Counted from the first letter of the stretch, positions 1 through 12,200 are shown. The stretch: 64,000 nucleotides of DNA from an uncultured Bacteroidaceae bacterium (GCA_905236065.1 CAJONZ010000087.1:1-64000); one strand, 5' to 3'. A program made the numbers and translations. Notes: generated by a model from the sequence alone, not told the origin.

Positions 1-1198
1 TCATGATTAAAATCGGATTGGTGCCGCAGACATCGAGGATGCTCAATGCCAACCGCTCGGCGATGCCCGTCTTCTGGATGGCCAGACCGAGGACGACGCT
101 GGCGGCGAAGACGATGAGGATGTCCCAGTTGATGGATTTCATGGCTTGGTCGGGCGAGCAGCAGCGGAACGCGAGCATGGCGGCAGCGGCAATCAGGGCA
201 CACTGCAGCAGCGGCATGATGCCGAGCGCCGACACGACTACCATCGCTATCATGATGAGCGACGAGATGAGTGTACCGTGTCCCACGTTGATGACCTCGT
301 CGCCGAGAATCAGTCCGTGGGTCTTGGCCAGTTCCACGACGGCCTTGGTCTGTCCCGCGTAGGTCAGGTGGTCGCCGCCCATCAGAAATTCATTCTCGCT
401 GACAGGCACGGGTGCATCGTCGAAATGGCGCCATTTCAACAGGCGGCAGCCCTCCACGTTGAACATGCCGGCCTTGCCTATCGTCTTGGCAATAAACTTA
501 TGGGTTGAGGGTACAATCAACTCCACGGTGTAGTCCGTCGTCTCTTCTGTCGTGTCTTCGGGAGCCTTGCGGTCGGGCAGCAGGCGGCGCATGGCGATGA
601 CCGAGAGCACACCGACGGCGAGGCAGAACAGGCCGGGGATGGTTGTGGCCAGAATGTTCATCGTCACGCCCGTCTTGTCAGTATAGAGTCCGCTGATAAT
701 CATGTTTGGCGGGGTTCCGATGAGGGTGCAGACACCGCCCATGCCTGAGGCGTAGCTCAGGGGAATGAGCAGTTTCGAGGGTGACACGCCAAGTTTCTTC
801 GACCACATCTTGACAATGTTCACGAAGAGAGCTACGACGGTGGTGTTGCTGAGGAACGAACTGAGCACGGCTACAGGCAGCATCAAGCGTGTGACCGCCT
901 TCGAGTACGAGCTGGGTGTGCCGAGCAGGTTTTTCACAATCCACTGCAGTACACCCGTGTACATCAATCCGGCAACGACCACGAACAACACGCCAATGAC
1001 CACCACCGACGTGCTACTGAAGCCCGAAAAAGCCTCCTTGGCATCGAGCACACCCGTCACGCACAGGATGCTGATGGCACCAAGGAACACCAGGTCGGTG
1101 CGCAACTTGGTCGTCAGCAGCACCGTGAACATACCCAGCACCGTGACGATGGTAATCCAGGCATCCATGCTAAAGCCTAAGAACATAAATGAGTCCAT
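1..1198 (-). CDS. SLC13/DASS-family anion:sodium symporter with internal RCK_C-like (TrkA-C) segment, 3' end outside window
   Basis: Open minus-strand frame reading off the window edge, absent from the ORF track because it has no stop; starts MDSFMFLGFSMDAWITIVTVLGMFTVLLLTTKLRTDLVFLGAISIL, contains LSNTTVVALFVNIV and GTPPNMIISGLY. Confidence 0.85.
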   Translation of the reverse strand, partial: MDSFMFLGFSMDAWITIVTVLGMFTVLLTTKLRTDLVFLGAISILCVTGVLDAKEAFSGFSSTSVVVIGVLFVVVAGLMYTGVLQWIVKNLLGTPSSYSKAVTRLMLPVAVLSSFLSNTTVVALFVNIVKMWSKKLGVSPSKLLIPLSYASGMGGVCTLIGTPPNMIISGLYTDKTGVTMNILATTIPGLFCLAVGVLSVIAMRRLLPDRKAPEDTTEETTDYTVELIVPSTHKFIAKTIGKAGMFNVEGCRLLKWRHFDDAPVPVSENEFLMGGDHLTYAGQTKAVVELAKTHGLILGDEVINVGHGTLISSLIMIAMVVVSALGIMPLLQCALIAAAAMLAFRCCSPDQAMKSINWDILIVFAASVVLGLAIQKTGIAERLALSILDVCGTNPILIM

Positions 1199-1230
1199 TT
1201 CCTTACTTTACTTGATTTCCTTTCTTGTAT

Positions 1231-1533
1231 TTATTTGAACTCGAAGATGTTGTTGAATCCTGTGATGGCGAAGACGCCACGGACATCTTCGTTGATGTTA
1301 CTGATATAGACGTGCCCACCCTTTTCTTCGGCATTCTGTAGGATGCCAAGGAAGATGCGCAGACCGGCAGAAGAAATGTACTCCAGACCTGTGCAGTCGA
1401 TGATGATGTCTTTCCCCTCCACGTCGTTCAGGGGACTCATTGCTTTTTCGGTTTCGGGGGCTGCTGCTGTGTCGAGACTGCCCTCCAGAATGGCAACCAT
1501 GTTGCAGTCTTGCTCTTGAATAGTTGTTTTCAT
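1231..1533 (-). CDS. STAS-domain anti-sigma-factor antagonist-like protein
   Basis: 100 aa; IIIDCTGLEYISSAGLRIFLGILQNAEEKGGHVYISNINEDVRGVFAITGF is a typical STAS motif with the phosphorylatable SSAGLR serine. Confidence 0.9.
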   Translation of the reverse strand: MKTTIQEQDCNMVAILEGSLDTAAAPETEKAMSPLNDVEGKDIIIDCTGLEYISSAGLRIFLGILQNAEEKGGHVYISNINEDVRGVFAITGFNNIFEFK

Positions 1534-3476
1534 TGTTGCTTATTATTAATATATTGTATAGCCATCATCGTCAGGTCGTCACTCTGCTCGGCATCGCCCA
1601 CGAACTGTCGGACGGCATCGGTCATCTGCTCGATGAGCTGCTTGGGTTCCTGCTTCCCTTGGGAGAGGGCTTGGGATGCCACCTCGTTCACACGTTTCAT
1701 CTGGAACTGGGCTTTGGTGGCATCCATGGCCTCGGACAGTCCGTCGGTGAAGAGTAGGATGGTGGTGCCGGTAAAGATTTGCACCTCCTGCAACGAGTAT
1801 TTCCATTTGGGCCTGAAGCCTATGGGGATGTTCGCATCACAGGGCAGTTCGCTGACATCTGGGCCGACCAGCAGCGGAGCGTCGTGACCGGCATTGCTGT
1901 AGTGCAGACGGCCCGTAGGCAGGTCGAGCACACCGACGAAGAGCGTGACGAACATGTGGTTCTTGTTCATGTCGGCGATGGTCTGGTTCATGACGGTCAC
2001 GATGCGGTCGGGCTGCGACTCATGGGCCGACACCGTGCGGAAAGCAGAACGGGTGACTGCCATGAAGAGCGAGGCGGGTACCCCCTTGCCCGAGACGTCG
2101 CCGATGCAAAAGAAAAGCTTTTCGTCACGGAAATAGAAGTCGAACAGGTCGCCGCCCACCTCCTTGGCGGGGGTCAGTGAGGCATAGAGCTGCACGTCGT
2201 CACGCTCGGCCTTCGTGGGGAATTTATCGGGCAGCATACCCATCTGTATGCTGTTGGCAATGCGGAGGTCGCTCTCTATCGATGCCTTCTGGGCCGTGGT
2301 ATCCTTCAGTTCCTCAATGTATTTTACGAGCGACTGCTGCATGTTGCCGAACGAGTGGCTCAATTGGCCTATCTCATCAATACGCTGAAGGTCGGGCAGT
2401 TCGGCATCCAATTTTCCAGAGGCGATGACTTCTGCCTCCTCGGCCAAATGCTGCAGGGGGGTCAGTTCGCGGGTAATGATGCGGATAAAGGTATAGAGCA
2501 TCAGCAGCAGACCGAAGGCAACGATGCTGATGACGATGCGGCGCAAGTGGTCAAAACCGCTGAAAATGTCGCTTTCGGGGCAGACGATGGCCATTGAACA
2601 GCCCGAATTGCCGAGGGGCTTGTAGAACACGTAGCAGTCCTCTTGGCCCATCTTCATCTGCTTCATGCCCTCCTCGCCGTGCTGCATGGCATGGCCCAGG
2701 GCGATGATTGCCGTGTCGGGATGCTCCAAGGTCTGGGTGAAGATGGTCTGGCGGGTAATCTTGGCCGTGTCTGGATGCACGAAGAATGTACCTCCACGGC
2801 CTACCATGATACTGTAAGAGTGGGGATAGGGTTTGATGGCAGAGATGGTCTGCGAAAGCCAAGTGATGGAGAGGCTGGTGTTGATGACACCAATCATCTT
2901 TCCCTGCTTATCCTTGATGGCCTGGCAATAGCTGGTCACCATCTCATTCGTGTTGGTGGCTACGTCATAATCAAAATAGGGTTCCGTCCAGCAAGGATGC
3001 CCCAACAACGAGGGCATGAGATACCAGTCCATGTAGAAGTACTGGTAGTTGTCGCTACCTCCCTGTATGGTGCGGATGCTGTCGCCGACATACTTGGTGT
3101 AGGCAGAGAAGTAGCGGCCCTTATCCTTGAAATAGTAGGGCTCAAAGGCAATGGAACAATTGTAGAAGTCGGGATTATTCTGCAACATGCCCTGGCTATA
3201 GACAAACATCGAGTCGGCCTTGTCGGGATGGCGCTCAACGAGCCATTTGGTCATGTTTGAGGCTACTTCCACGCGGTTCAGGATGCCCTCAATCCGCAGC
3301 GAGGTCTTGTCCAGAATTTGCGTGGCGTGGTTGAAGGCTTCCTTGCACACGGCCTCGCGGGCCTGGATGAACAGGAAACCGAGGGCCACATGGAAGATGA
3401 TGGCTGCAAAAAAGACCACCCACAGGCTGACCCTGACAGACAACTTCCGGCGGATATATTCTATGATTTTCTTCAT
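1530..3476 (-). CDS. Membrane PP2C/SpoIIE-type serine phosphatase with extracellular Cache-like sensor and HAMP
   Basis: N-terminal TM, Cache-like ectodomain (WTEPYFDYDVATNTNEMVTSYCQAI), second TM, HAMP-like region, then ...TPAKEVGGDLFDFYF...IGDVSGKGVPASLFMA...; alternative start at 3494. Confidence 0.9.
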   Translation of the reverse strand: MKKIIEYIRRKLSVRVSLWVVFFAAIIFHVALGFLFIQAREAVCKEAFNHATQILDKTSLRIEGILNRVEVASNMTKWLVERHPDKADSMFVYSQGMLQNNPDFYNCSIAFEPYYFKDKGRYFSAYTKYVGDSIRTIQGGSDNYQYFYMDWYLMPSLLGHPCWTEPYFDYDVATNTNEMVTSYCQAIKDKQGKMIGVINTSLSITWLSQTISAIKPYPHSYSIMVGRGGTFFVHPDTAKITRQTIFTQTLEHPDTAIIALGHAMQHGEEGMKQMKMGQEDCYVFYKPLGNSGCSMAIVCPESDIFSGFDHLRRIVISIVAFGLLLMLYTFIRIITRELTPLQHLAEEAEVIASGKLDAELPDLQRIDEIGQLSHSFGNMQQSLVKYIEELKDTTAQKASIESDLRIANSIQMGMLPDKFPTKAERDDVQLYASLTPAKEVGGDLFDFYFRDEKLFFCIGDVSGKGVPASLFMAVTRSAFRTVSAHESQPDRIVTVMNQTIADMNKNHMFVTLFVGVLDLPTGRLHYSNAGHDAPLLVGPDVSELPCDANIPIGFRPKWKYSLQEVQIFTGTTILLFTDGLSEAMDATKAQFQMKRVNEVASQALSQGKQEPKQLIEQMTDAVRQFVGDAEQSDDLTMMAIQYINNKQQ

Positions 3477-3483
3477 GTCTTTT

Positions 3484-4491
3484 TCACCTATCACTGACGA
3501 GTTCCTCGTACTTTACTTCGCGGCTCAACATCTGGTTCTCCACCATCAGGCGGCTGGCCAGCCGCACCATGTCGGGGCGAAGGCGGAACTCGCGCTTCTT
3601 CGATTCTCGATCCACTTGCAGGCGTAGCACCTCCAGGAGCATCAGCCGCTGCATCACGCGGTTAGTCGCAATGCGGTTGCGCTCTACGTACTCCATCACG
3701 ATGTCAAGCGTCTCGTCGGGATGCTGGACGGCCCACTCCCAGCCCTTCCGGCAGGCTTGGGCAAACTTCTTGGCCTGGTCGCGGTGATTCTCGTAGTAGT
3801 CACGGGGCATATAGACACCGTCCTCCTGCACGTTATAGCCGTGCTCGCGGAACCGATAGACGTTCTTCTCGGTCAGCACGATGCCCGCCTGCACCAGCTG
3901 GTAGAACTCGTTGTAACTCATGGCTAACGTGGCATCCAATGCGCCGGCCACGAAGAGGTTGGTGTTCTGGGCGAAGCGAACCCACTGGTAGTCCAGGTGC
4001 TCCTTGTTGCTCATGCAGATGGCCAACTGCCCGAATCCCACACTCCAGATGCCCACTTTGTCTCCCTTCTGTGTCAGCGGGTCCTTGCCTCGTGCCGACA
4101 CGATGACCATTGCGTTATTCATGGAGGTCTGCAGGATGTTGACCAGGGGTATGCCGTTGTCCACAATCTCCATTGCCTGGCAAAGTTGCAGGGTCGTAGC
4201 CTGGCACTGGTTGTTGCGCAGGCGGCTCATGGCCGACTGGGTGGCCGTCGGGTGTTCAATCTTCACCTTCACGCCCGCCTCGCGGAAGAAGCCCTTCACC
4301 TCTGCCACATAATAGCCGGCAAACTGCGCCTGCGCCGTCCATTGGGGAGTAAACACGAGGGTGTCCGACGTATCGTCACCCATCCCCGCATCTCGTCCGC
4401 CTACCTGTTGCCTTTCCTGTGCCGCCGTGGTCTGTATCATGCAGCAACACAGGAGGATTGCAGTGAATATATATAGGATTCTTTTATACAT
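3484..4491 (-). CDS. NMT1/THI5-like ABC transporter substrate-binding protein
   Basis: FTPQWTAQAQFAGYYVAEVKGFFREAGVKVKIEHP is the THI5/NMT1-type start; signal peptide MYKRILYIFTAILLCCCMIQTTAAQ supports start at 4491 rather than the ORF-track 4620. Confidence 0.85.
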   Translation of the reverse strand: MYKRILYIFTAILLCCCMIQTTAAQERQQVGGRDAGMGDDTSDTLVFTPQWTAQAQFAGYYVAEVKGFFREAGVKVKIEHPTATQSAMSRLRNNQCQATTLQLCQAMEIVDNGIPLVNILQTSMNNAMVIVSARGKDPLTQKGDKVGIWSVGFGQLAICMSNKEHLDYQWVRFAQNTNLFVAGALDATLAMSYNEFYQLVQAGIVLTEKNVYRFREHGYNVQEDGVYMPRDYYENHRDQAKKFAQACRKGWEWAVQHPDETLDIVMEYVERNRIATNRVMQRLMLLEVLRLQVDRESKKREFRLRPDMVRLASRLMVENQMLSREVKYEELVSDR

Positions 4492-4530
4492 TTCTATATC
4501 TATGCTTTCGTCTTCCTTGCATTGACGTTG

Positions 4531-4538
4531 CAAAGGTA
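4531..4538 (-). promoter_or_regulatory. Candidate Bacteroidetes -7 box (TACCTTTG) for the NMT1-SpoIIE-STAS-SLC13 cluster
   Basis: Minus-strand TACCTTTG about 40 nt upstream of the 4491 start. Confidence 0.5.
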
Positions 4539-4680
4539 GCAAATTCTCTCCGAAAAATTTGTAATGATTATCTGCAAAATTCAAAAACAGTGCCATTGTC
4601 GTCGGAAAAGTCATGAACATTTAGCACGATTCGGCAGCGGAGCGCTCCCCATGCTTTGCTGAAAATCTTCTGAACCTTCG

Positions 4681-4829
4681 CTGGATTTTTCATCACGCTT
4701 CGGTGTAAAAGATTATTCTCGTCGCCATACTTAATATTCTCGTCGGGAATATTAAGTATGGCGACGATATATTTTTTATTCCCGACGAGAATATTTTTGT
4801 ACACTTCGGCGTGGAAAGATTTTTAGCCC
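4681..4829. repeat. 149-bp dispersed intergenic palindromic element, copy A
   Basis: Aligns end to end with 38838..38986; contains a perfect 21-bp inverted repeat 4719..4739 / 4747..4767. Confidence 0.85.
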
Positions 4830-4870
4830 AATTTTGTTTTGTGGAACGTGCTGGATAAGGATTTTTTATA

Positions 4871-4878
4871 TACCTTTG
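4871..4878 (+). promoter_or_regulatory. Candidate -7 box (TACCTTTG) upstream of the GH8 gene
   Basis: TATACCTTTGCAAC about 35 nt upstream of the ATG. Confidence 0.5.
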
Positions 4879-4913
4879 CAACAGATAAGCAAATCTAAAC
4901 ACAAGACAAAGAC

Positions 4914-6209
4914 GTGAAAAAAGCAATCATCCTCACCTCCCTGCTGATGCTGACAACCAGCGCAATGGCCCTCAAACCTTGGAAGAAAGGGGCTTTTGAG
5001 ACAGGCCGCTACCGTAACCTCTTCGTCGAAATGGGCTATGCACCTTCCGATGTCGATGCCAAGCTTCGGGAAGTGTTCAACGACGTGTTCCATGGCCCCA
5101 ACAAAGTCTATTTTGAGGTGGGCGACACGATGGGATACATCTCAGACATCAAAAACCACGATGCCCGCACGGAGGGCATGTCGTATGGCATGATGATAGC
5201 CGTGCAGTTCGGCGAGAAAGACATCTTCGACCGCCTGTGGCGTTGGAGCAAGCACTATATGCAGCACAAGGACGGGTCGCAACGGGGCTACTTTGCCTGG
5301 AGTTGCAAGACCGACGGCACCCACAATGCCGAGGGGGCTGCCAGCGACGGTGAGCTATATTATATCACGGCCTTGCTCTTCGCCTCGAATCGCTGGGGCA
5401 ACGATACGGGCATCAACTACAAGGCCGAGGCGCAATACATCCTCGACTGCATACAGCCGAGAACCGTGGAGGCACCCAGCCCTGCAACCATGTACCTCAT
5501 TGATCCAGAGACGCAGCTCATCACCTTCACGCCCGACGGATTCGGCCAGCGTTTCACCGACCCCAGCTACCACATTCCCGCCTTCTACGAAGTGTGGGCA
5601 CGCTGGGCCGACGACGGACGCAGCGACTACTGGTGGCAGTGTGCCGTGAAGAGCCGTGAGTTTCTTCATAAGTGTATCAACAGGAAGACGGGCCTGAATC
5701 CCGATATGTGCAACTACGACGGCACCGAGCTTCAGTTCCCACAGCGTCCGGGCATGCCGCAACGCCCACGCCGCAACGGAGGCAGTAACTTTCGTTACGA
5801 CTCCTGGCGTGTGCCCATGAATATTGCGCTTGACTATGAGTGGAGCTGTGCCGACGGAAAATGGCAGCGACGCTATGGCGAGACCCTGCAGGACTTCTTC
5901 TATGCGCAGGGACTCGACACGTTCGTTGACCAATACCGCGTGGATGGCACCCTGCCCGAAGGAGACGAAATCCTTCAGGCGGGTGGGTTCCGCAAACTGC
6001 GCCACAGCATCGGACTGGTGGCCACGACCGCAGCGGCCTCCCTGATGTGTGGCCACAAAAAGAGTAGGGAGTTTGTCGATGCTCTCTGGAATGCCCGGCA
6101 CGAGCCTTTCGACGATGGTTACTTCGATGCCTACTACGACGGCTTGCTCCGCCTCTTTGCCTTCATGCACCTCAGCGGAAACTACCGGATTATTTTGCCT
6201 CGCCAATAA
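4914..6209 (+). CDS. Glycoside hydrolase family 8, probable reducing-end xylose-releasing exo-oligoxylanase-like
   Basis: Signal peptide; DARTEGMSYGMMIAVQFGEKDIFDRLWRW and FAWSCKTDGTHNAEGAASDGELYYITALLFA are GH8 signatures. Confidence 0.9.
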   Translation: MKKAIILTSLLMLTTSAMALKPWKKGAFETGRYRNLFVEMGYAPSDVDAKLREVFNDVFHGPNKVYFEVGDTMGYISDIKNHDARTEGMSYGMMIAVQFGEKDIFDRLWRWSKHYMQHKDGSQRGYFAWSCKTDGTHNAEGAASDGELYYITALLFASNRWGNDTGINYKAEAQYILDCIQPRTVEAPSPATMYLIDPETQLITFTPDGFGQRFTDPSYHIPAFYEVWARWADDGRSDYWWQCAVKSREFLHKCINRKTGLNPDMCNYDGTELQFPQRPGMPQRPRRNGGSNFRYDSWRVPMNIALDYEWSCADGKWQRRYGETLQDFFYAQGLDTFVDQYRVDGTLPEGDEILQAGGFRKLRHSIGLVATTAAASLMCGHKKSREFVDALWNARHEPFDDGYFDAYYDGLLRLFAFMHLSGNYRIILPRQ

Positions 6210-9200
6210 CGACGTTCGTCGAGCCTCTCACCTCAGCCTGGTTGCCACCACCGTAGATGTTGCCGCGGATGTCGGCACCCTTCACCGGCACGTTTGTGCG
6301 TGGCTGAGTGTCAGTAGCGTCCCTGTCTTTGGTCACAAAGTCAATCGTGCCTTGAGTTGCCACGTTGACATGTGTGGAGCCAATGACCTTGGCAGCATTG
6401 CCGCCACCAAACACTTTGTCGATGGCACCTATCATACCCTTGGCATGAGCCGGCAAGACAACCTCGTGGTCACCGACTGTAATCGTTTTACCCTTAAAGC
6501 CTGTCTCGTCATAATCGGAGTTGTTCTCACCAGTGGTGGCGAACTTGCCCACAACCTCGTTGATGTTCACCGACGGATTGCCCACCATCGTAGCACCGCT
6601 ACCATAGCCACCGCCATAGATTGTACCGATGCTGGTAAACGACTTGACATTGACTTGGGGGTCGTCATAAGGAGTCTCGGGACCTGTGCCACTGTCGTCA
6701 GCAGACTCACGTGGCCTCCAGACCTTCTTTTCATTTTCCATCACTTCTTTGTAGCCATAGACAGAGTAACCAGCCTGATTGCCGCCACCATAGAGCTCGC
6801 CAATAACGATAGGCCGACAACCTGTTTCTTCGACATTTACGGTGATGGCACCACGTATGGTTCCGCTCAAGTTATTGCCTCCGAATACACGCTTGAACGT
6901 GCCGTTGGTGATGTTCAGCGTTACGTTGTCATTGATGTCTGCATCCTCTGCACCGCCATAGACGGCTTGCAGACCAGGAATACATGCCATCAGCAACTGA
7001 GCCTCCGCATCCATAGATGCACTCTTGCCACCACCGTATGCCTCGTCGATGCAGAAATCACATAAGCCCATATCGTCAAGCAGCGTTACAGCCGTCTCGC
7101 GCACATTACCCTTTGTGTTGGAGCCGCCAAAGACACGGTGAATCTTACCGGCATAGATATTTATTGAAGCCCTGCCAGAACCATAGACGTATGGCGAATT
7201 TTCTGCCTGTCTCTCTTCTTTGGTGTCAGCATCCGTGTTATCAACCCATTTATTCAGCTCCGAATTATACGTAGAATAGTTCTTGTAACCGACATTGGCA
7301 CCAGGATTGGCCATCGTGACATTATTGATGGTGATATCATCCAATCCATTACCACCGCCAAAGAGCTCCTCAATCTCGTATGTGCCGTTGACGGTGACGT
7401 TGGTAGCAGGCACAGAAGCCGCATTACCACCACCATATACCTGACGGATGCTGGTCATGTCACAGCCGTCGATGATGACGCGAGCCTGAACAGTATCAAC
7501 TACGGATTTCACATCAGGCATAAAGGCTGACAAATCGCCGCCGCCATAGACTGCTGACATGTGGTAGGTATGGTCTGCCTTGTTGTCACTGTCCAACTTG
7601 TCGCTTGCTGTTCCTTCATGGCCTTCATACCCTACCGTCTTATAGATGTGAACGGTAACCGCATGTTGCGGGCTGCCGTTGAGATTGTTGCAACCAAAGA
7701 TATTACCTTTCACCACACAGTTGTCAGGCCACGTCACAGTTCCACCTTCGCCTGTCACCTTCTTACCATTCAGTTCCACCAGCACATCGCCATAGACCTT
7801 GGCTTCCACTGCTGAAAGTGGCTCGACAGCCGGTTGGTAGCCTTCCTGTCCCTCTGTCCCGACGGCATCCTTGCCCGCCCGTGCCTGGCGACCCAGTCCG
7901 CCACCATAGACATTATGGCTGATAGTGCCTCCGTGCAGATTCACCGTCGTGTTAAAGGTCTTGGCAGAGGCGTCGTCAGTCACATCGGTATTGGTGTTGG
8001 CCAGTGCGCCGCCGCCATAGATGTCGATTCCTACGGTGCCACCGAGCATGTTGACCTCAACCTTTTCTTTGACGATACCGGCCTCGCCGCCGCCATAGAC
8101 GCTGCCCCAGACAGTGGCTCCAGGATTGATGTTGACCAGGGTCTGCCGGGCATGGGCAACGGTCTCGGTGTCGTCGAGGTTGCCCTTGGGGCCGCCATAG
8201 ACATTGCCGTAACTGCCGCCGTCGGTACCAACCTGTCCGCCATTGATGTTAATCGTGGTCTTGCCCGCATCCACAACGCTAAGGCTTCCTCCCATGGAAC
8301 CCATGGAGCCGCCACCATAGATGTTTCGCAGTATGTGGCCGCCATTGATGGTGACCTCGGAGGTGCCACGCACAAGCCCCGCCGTGGGGTTGTGATGTTT
8401 CGTCGGATCTTCACCAACGGTATAGGTGTCGGTACCACAACCGGCACCATAGATGTTGCCGCAGTCGTAGTTGCCCGTTGCACTGGCATTACCGAGGGTT
8501 CCTCCATAGACCTTAACCTGCGAATTTTGCAGGTTATGACCATTCTCTCCACCTCCAAAGACGGAACCCAAGATTCTTACCGAAGCACTGGTGTTCTCTT
8601 CTTCGCTATCTCCATTCTTACCAATCTCGACCAAGGTGTTTTTAACCCATGCCACACGGTCGAGGTTCGGTGTAGTGTTAGGATTGCCTTCTCCGCCACG
8701 TGAAGCACCGCTCACCATACCGTTGTCGTGGCCGTTGATACCAATCAGACCACCTATAATCTTCACGGTAGCCGTACCGGTGTTGGCATCAGCCATTTCT
8801 GTCGGCATCGAATAGGCATCATAGGTGAAGGTACCCACAGAACCCAGGGCACCGCCGCCATAGATGTTATGATAGATTTTAGTCGTTTCGGTTGTGCCGC
8901 TAATCGTGACATCGGCATTGCCCGTGACCAGACCCGCCTTGACATCATCAAGACTGCCCTTACCGCCACCAAAGACGTTGCCCATGCGGTAGCCGCCAAA
9001 CTTTGTGTACCCGCCTTCTTTCAGTTCGTTCTTGCCTATCTCTCCAGCACTGACCGTAACCTGTGTGCTGCCATCTACCCAAGCCAGTTCACCACCGCCA
9101 TAGACGCTGGCCCATACATGGCCTGTAGTAGATTCGCCACTCTTCATTTCAACCAGAGTGCCGCCCTTCACACGACCGGCCCATTCTTTCACGCCGACTG

Positions 9201-12200
9201 CGTTCGCTTCCTCAACAGTAGGATAGGTTTCTGCCACATTGGCATCACTACCATATCCGCCTCCGAAGACACTGCCGAAGGTATATTGCGTAGCACCTGT
9301 ACCAACCTCAGTACCGATGGTTCCGCCTGTGACGGTGATTTTCGTTCCGTTCATCACAGCGCCTAACTCACCTCCGCCATAGACATTACTCTTAATGGTG
9401 CCGCCACTGATAGTAACCTCTGTCTGCTTGGCCTTGCCAAGGTCAGCGCAATGATTGAGCACTGTCGATCCATCCAGCGCATAGAGACGTCCCATAGCTC
9501 CGGCAAACACGTTGCCGCCCTTGGTATGCATCAGACGGTTCTTGTCAGTATCACTCGTACCGAACTCAGTATTTGGAATATGATTATCAGTCTTCCACGT
9601 ATTCCAATCAGTTGCAACCCAGCTGTCAGTGTTTTCAGGAATGATATATTCATGGCTGTTACCGATGGTGCCGCCGCTAACGTTAATGGTTATATGGCCG
9701 TGAGTCACACCCGTTGCATCAACAGGTGTACCAAAGTTACTGTCAGATGTATCCCAGTTTTGATAATCCTGATTTTTTTCATCAGGAATCAGCTTGCCAT
9801 AATTTGTATGATTTGCAGGAACAAGATAAGTTCCTACTGAACCTAAACGTCCACCGCCATATATACTTCCCAACATGGTACCACCGCTGATGGTAACAGC
9901 TACATTTCCCTGAACGACACCAGCTGTCAGGGCATCACCACCGAAACCACGACCACCACCGAACACATTACCATCGACATACGAAGTACCCCATGTTCCG
10001 ATATGACCACCGCTAACCGCCACATTCACATTTCCAAGTACGTGACCGTCCTCACCGCCGCCGAAGACGGAACCAAAGATAGTTCCACCAGAGATGTTGA
10101 CATCCGCAGCCCCAACATTGGTGAAGGTATTAAAGTGGATACGCTGGTCACCCTTGCCGGCTCCAAAGAGGTAGCAGGTCACGGGATGCCCAGCAATCTG
10201 AGTCAAAGTACGCGGCACACCAAGCGTACCTCCTGTCATCTTTATATAACAAGTACCGTTCACGTCAGTCAATTCATTTCCGCCATAGACAGAAGTCAGG
10301 ATATGCCCTCCGGTAATCGTCACATGGGTATCACCTTCTACCAGTCCGGAAGACCTTAGCCATTCGTGCACATTCTCTCCTGTATAAGCGAAATATCCAG
10401 AACCGCCACCAAACACATTACCATAGAACGTATGACCATCGTAACCTGTTGTTGAGGCTGCTCCCATTGTCGTCGCATCATAATTAGCATCATCGGCATG
10501 CATATCATACGGCAGTGCATCATGAGGAGAAGTAGGATCGTACGTCCAGCTATTACACTCCGGCATGGCTTGTGCGGCAGCAGAAATACCGCTTGCAGAA
10601 CCCGTAGTAACAGCAGTTACAGCATCAGTCCATTGTGCTTCAGAATATGCTTTCGTTTGTCCGCTACCTAAGCCTATCTGTCCACCATATATCCTTACAT
10701 CAGTATTATTACCCACACGGCCTGCCTCACTACCGCCATACACACCACCACAGATAAGAGGTGCCTTGGTGATATGATTTATGGAGTCGTTTGCTGTTGC
10801 ATAACCTTCCTCATAAGTATTCTTGATGATTACCCGTGTGTCATGGACGTAGGTCTTGAAATCGACATCCACATCAACGTTCGGGTCAGCTGTCTCACCT
10901 CGACCTGCACCAAACACATAGCCGTAGTCATCAGGCATTACCATTCCTAATGGACCTACCTGACCACCACTCATGGTAACCACACATCTTCCGGTATTAG
11001 CCGTCCATGAGTCTGGCTTACCCATACAATCGCCAGCATGAGTATGACCTGAATCTGTTTTAGACTTTCTGGTGAATGTACCCACATTACCCAGCTTACC
11101 ACCACCATATATACGGTTTCTTACATAGCCGCCAGCCATGTTGACTGCGGTATTTCCCTTCACATCGGCATTGTTACCGCCGCCAAATACCATACCAGTG
11201 ATATAGGCTCCCTTTGCAGCCACCTCGTACATACCCTTGTGGGGGTCGTCATCGTCTGTAATCTCCGTATAATTACCAACTCCCAAATAGGTGGGTTCTG
11301 TAGTGAAATAGGCTTTTTCTGCAGTACCGATGTTGACCGTAGTATTACCTTCGGTATTAGCCTCATCACCACCACCGAAGACATTACCGATAATACCTAA
11401 ATGGTTGGCATTAGCATATTCTGAGGTTTGAAGTCCCAACTCCGTCATCATGGCAGGAACGCCTATGGTTTCATTATCGCCATACAAACCCTTAACCATA
11501 TTGATGTTCACCGTCGGATTAGCATACATCACACCACCTTCTCCCAAACCACCACCGAAGACATTACCGATATAGGTACAAGAGATGATGTTCAATTCGG
11601 GCTGAGCGTATGGGAATGTGTGGGTCGCGTCTGTTGCGGGATTGGCCACAGCAGGATTTGAGTCATCGGCTGATGTTCTCGGCTTCAGAATCTTCTTGCC
11701 AGTTTCTGGATGAACCTCATCACTTTCGTAATAGCCGAAGATGGAGTAGGCGGCCTCGTTACTACCCAGATAGAGATTGTCAATCTTGATGGGCTGACAA
11801 CCCGTTTCCTCCACGTTCACCGTAATCTTACCCTTGATGGCACCGCCCAGGTTGTTACCACCAAATACCTTGCCGAAGTGGCCGTTGGTGATGTTCAGCG
11901 TGATGTTACCATTCACGTTGGCCTCGTCGGCACCAGCAAACAGCAAATCAACTTTTTTATTTGGTTGACAGCCCAAGGTTATGTTTACATCGCCATCGAT
12001 GTCCGCATACTTGCCGGCACCCACAACCTTCGTCACCTCCAGTTCGCAATACTTAGGGTCTTCAGGGTCTTTAGGATCACTCGTCTGGTTGATGGAACCC
12101 TTGATGACACCCTTCTGGTTGCTGCCACCATAAACTTCGTGAATCAGTCCACCACACAACCACGTGTTTGCATTACCCGTACCATAGGTCGTAGTGCCGT

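Noticed and set aside
3-1238. + strand ORFs 3..362, 146..508, 765..1238
   Set aside because: Antisense to the SLC13 permease, which reads open off the window edge on the minus strand.
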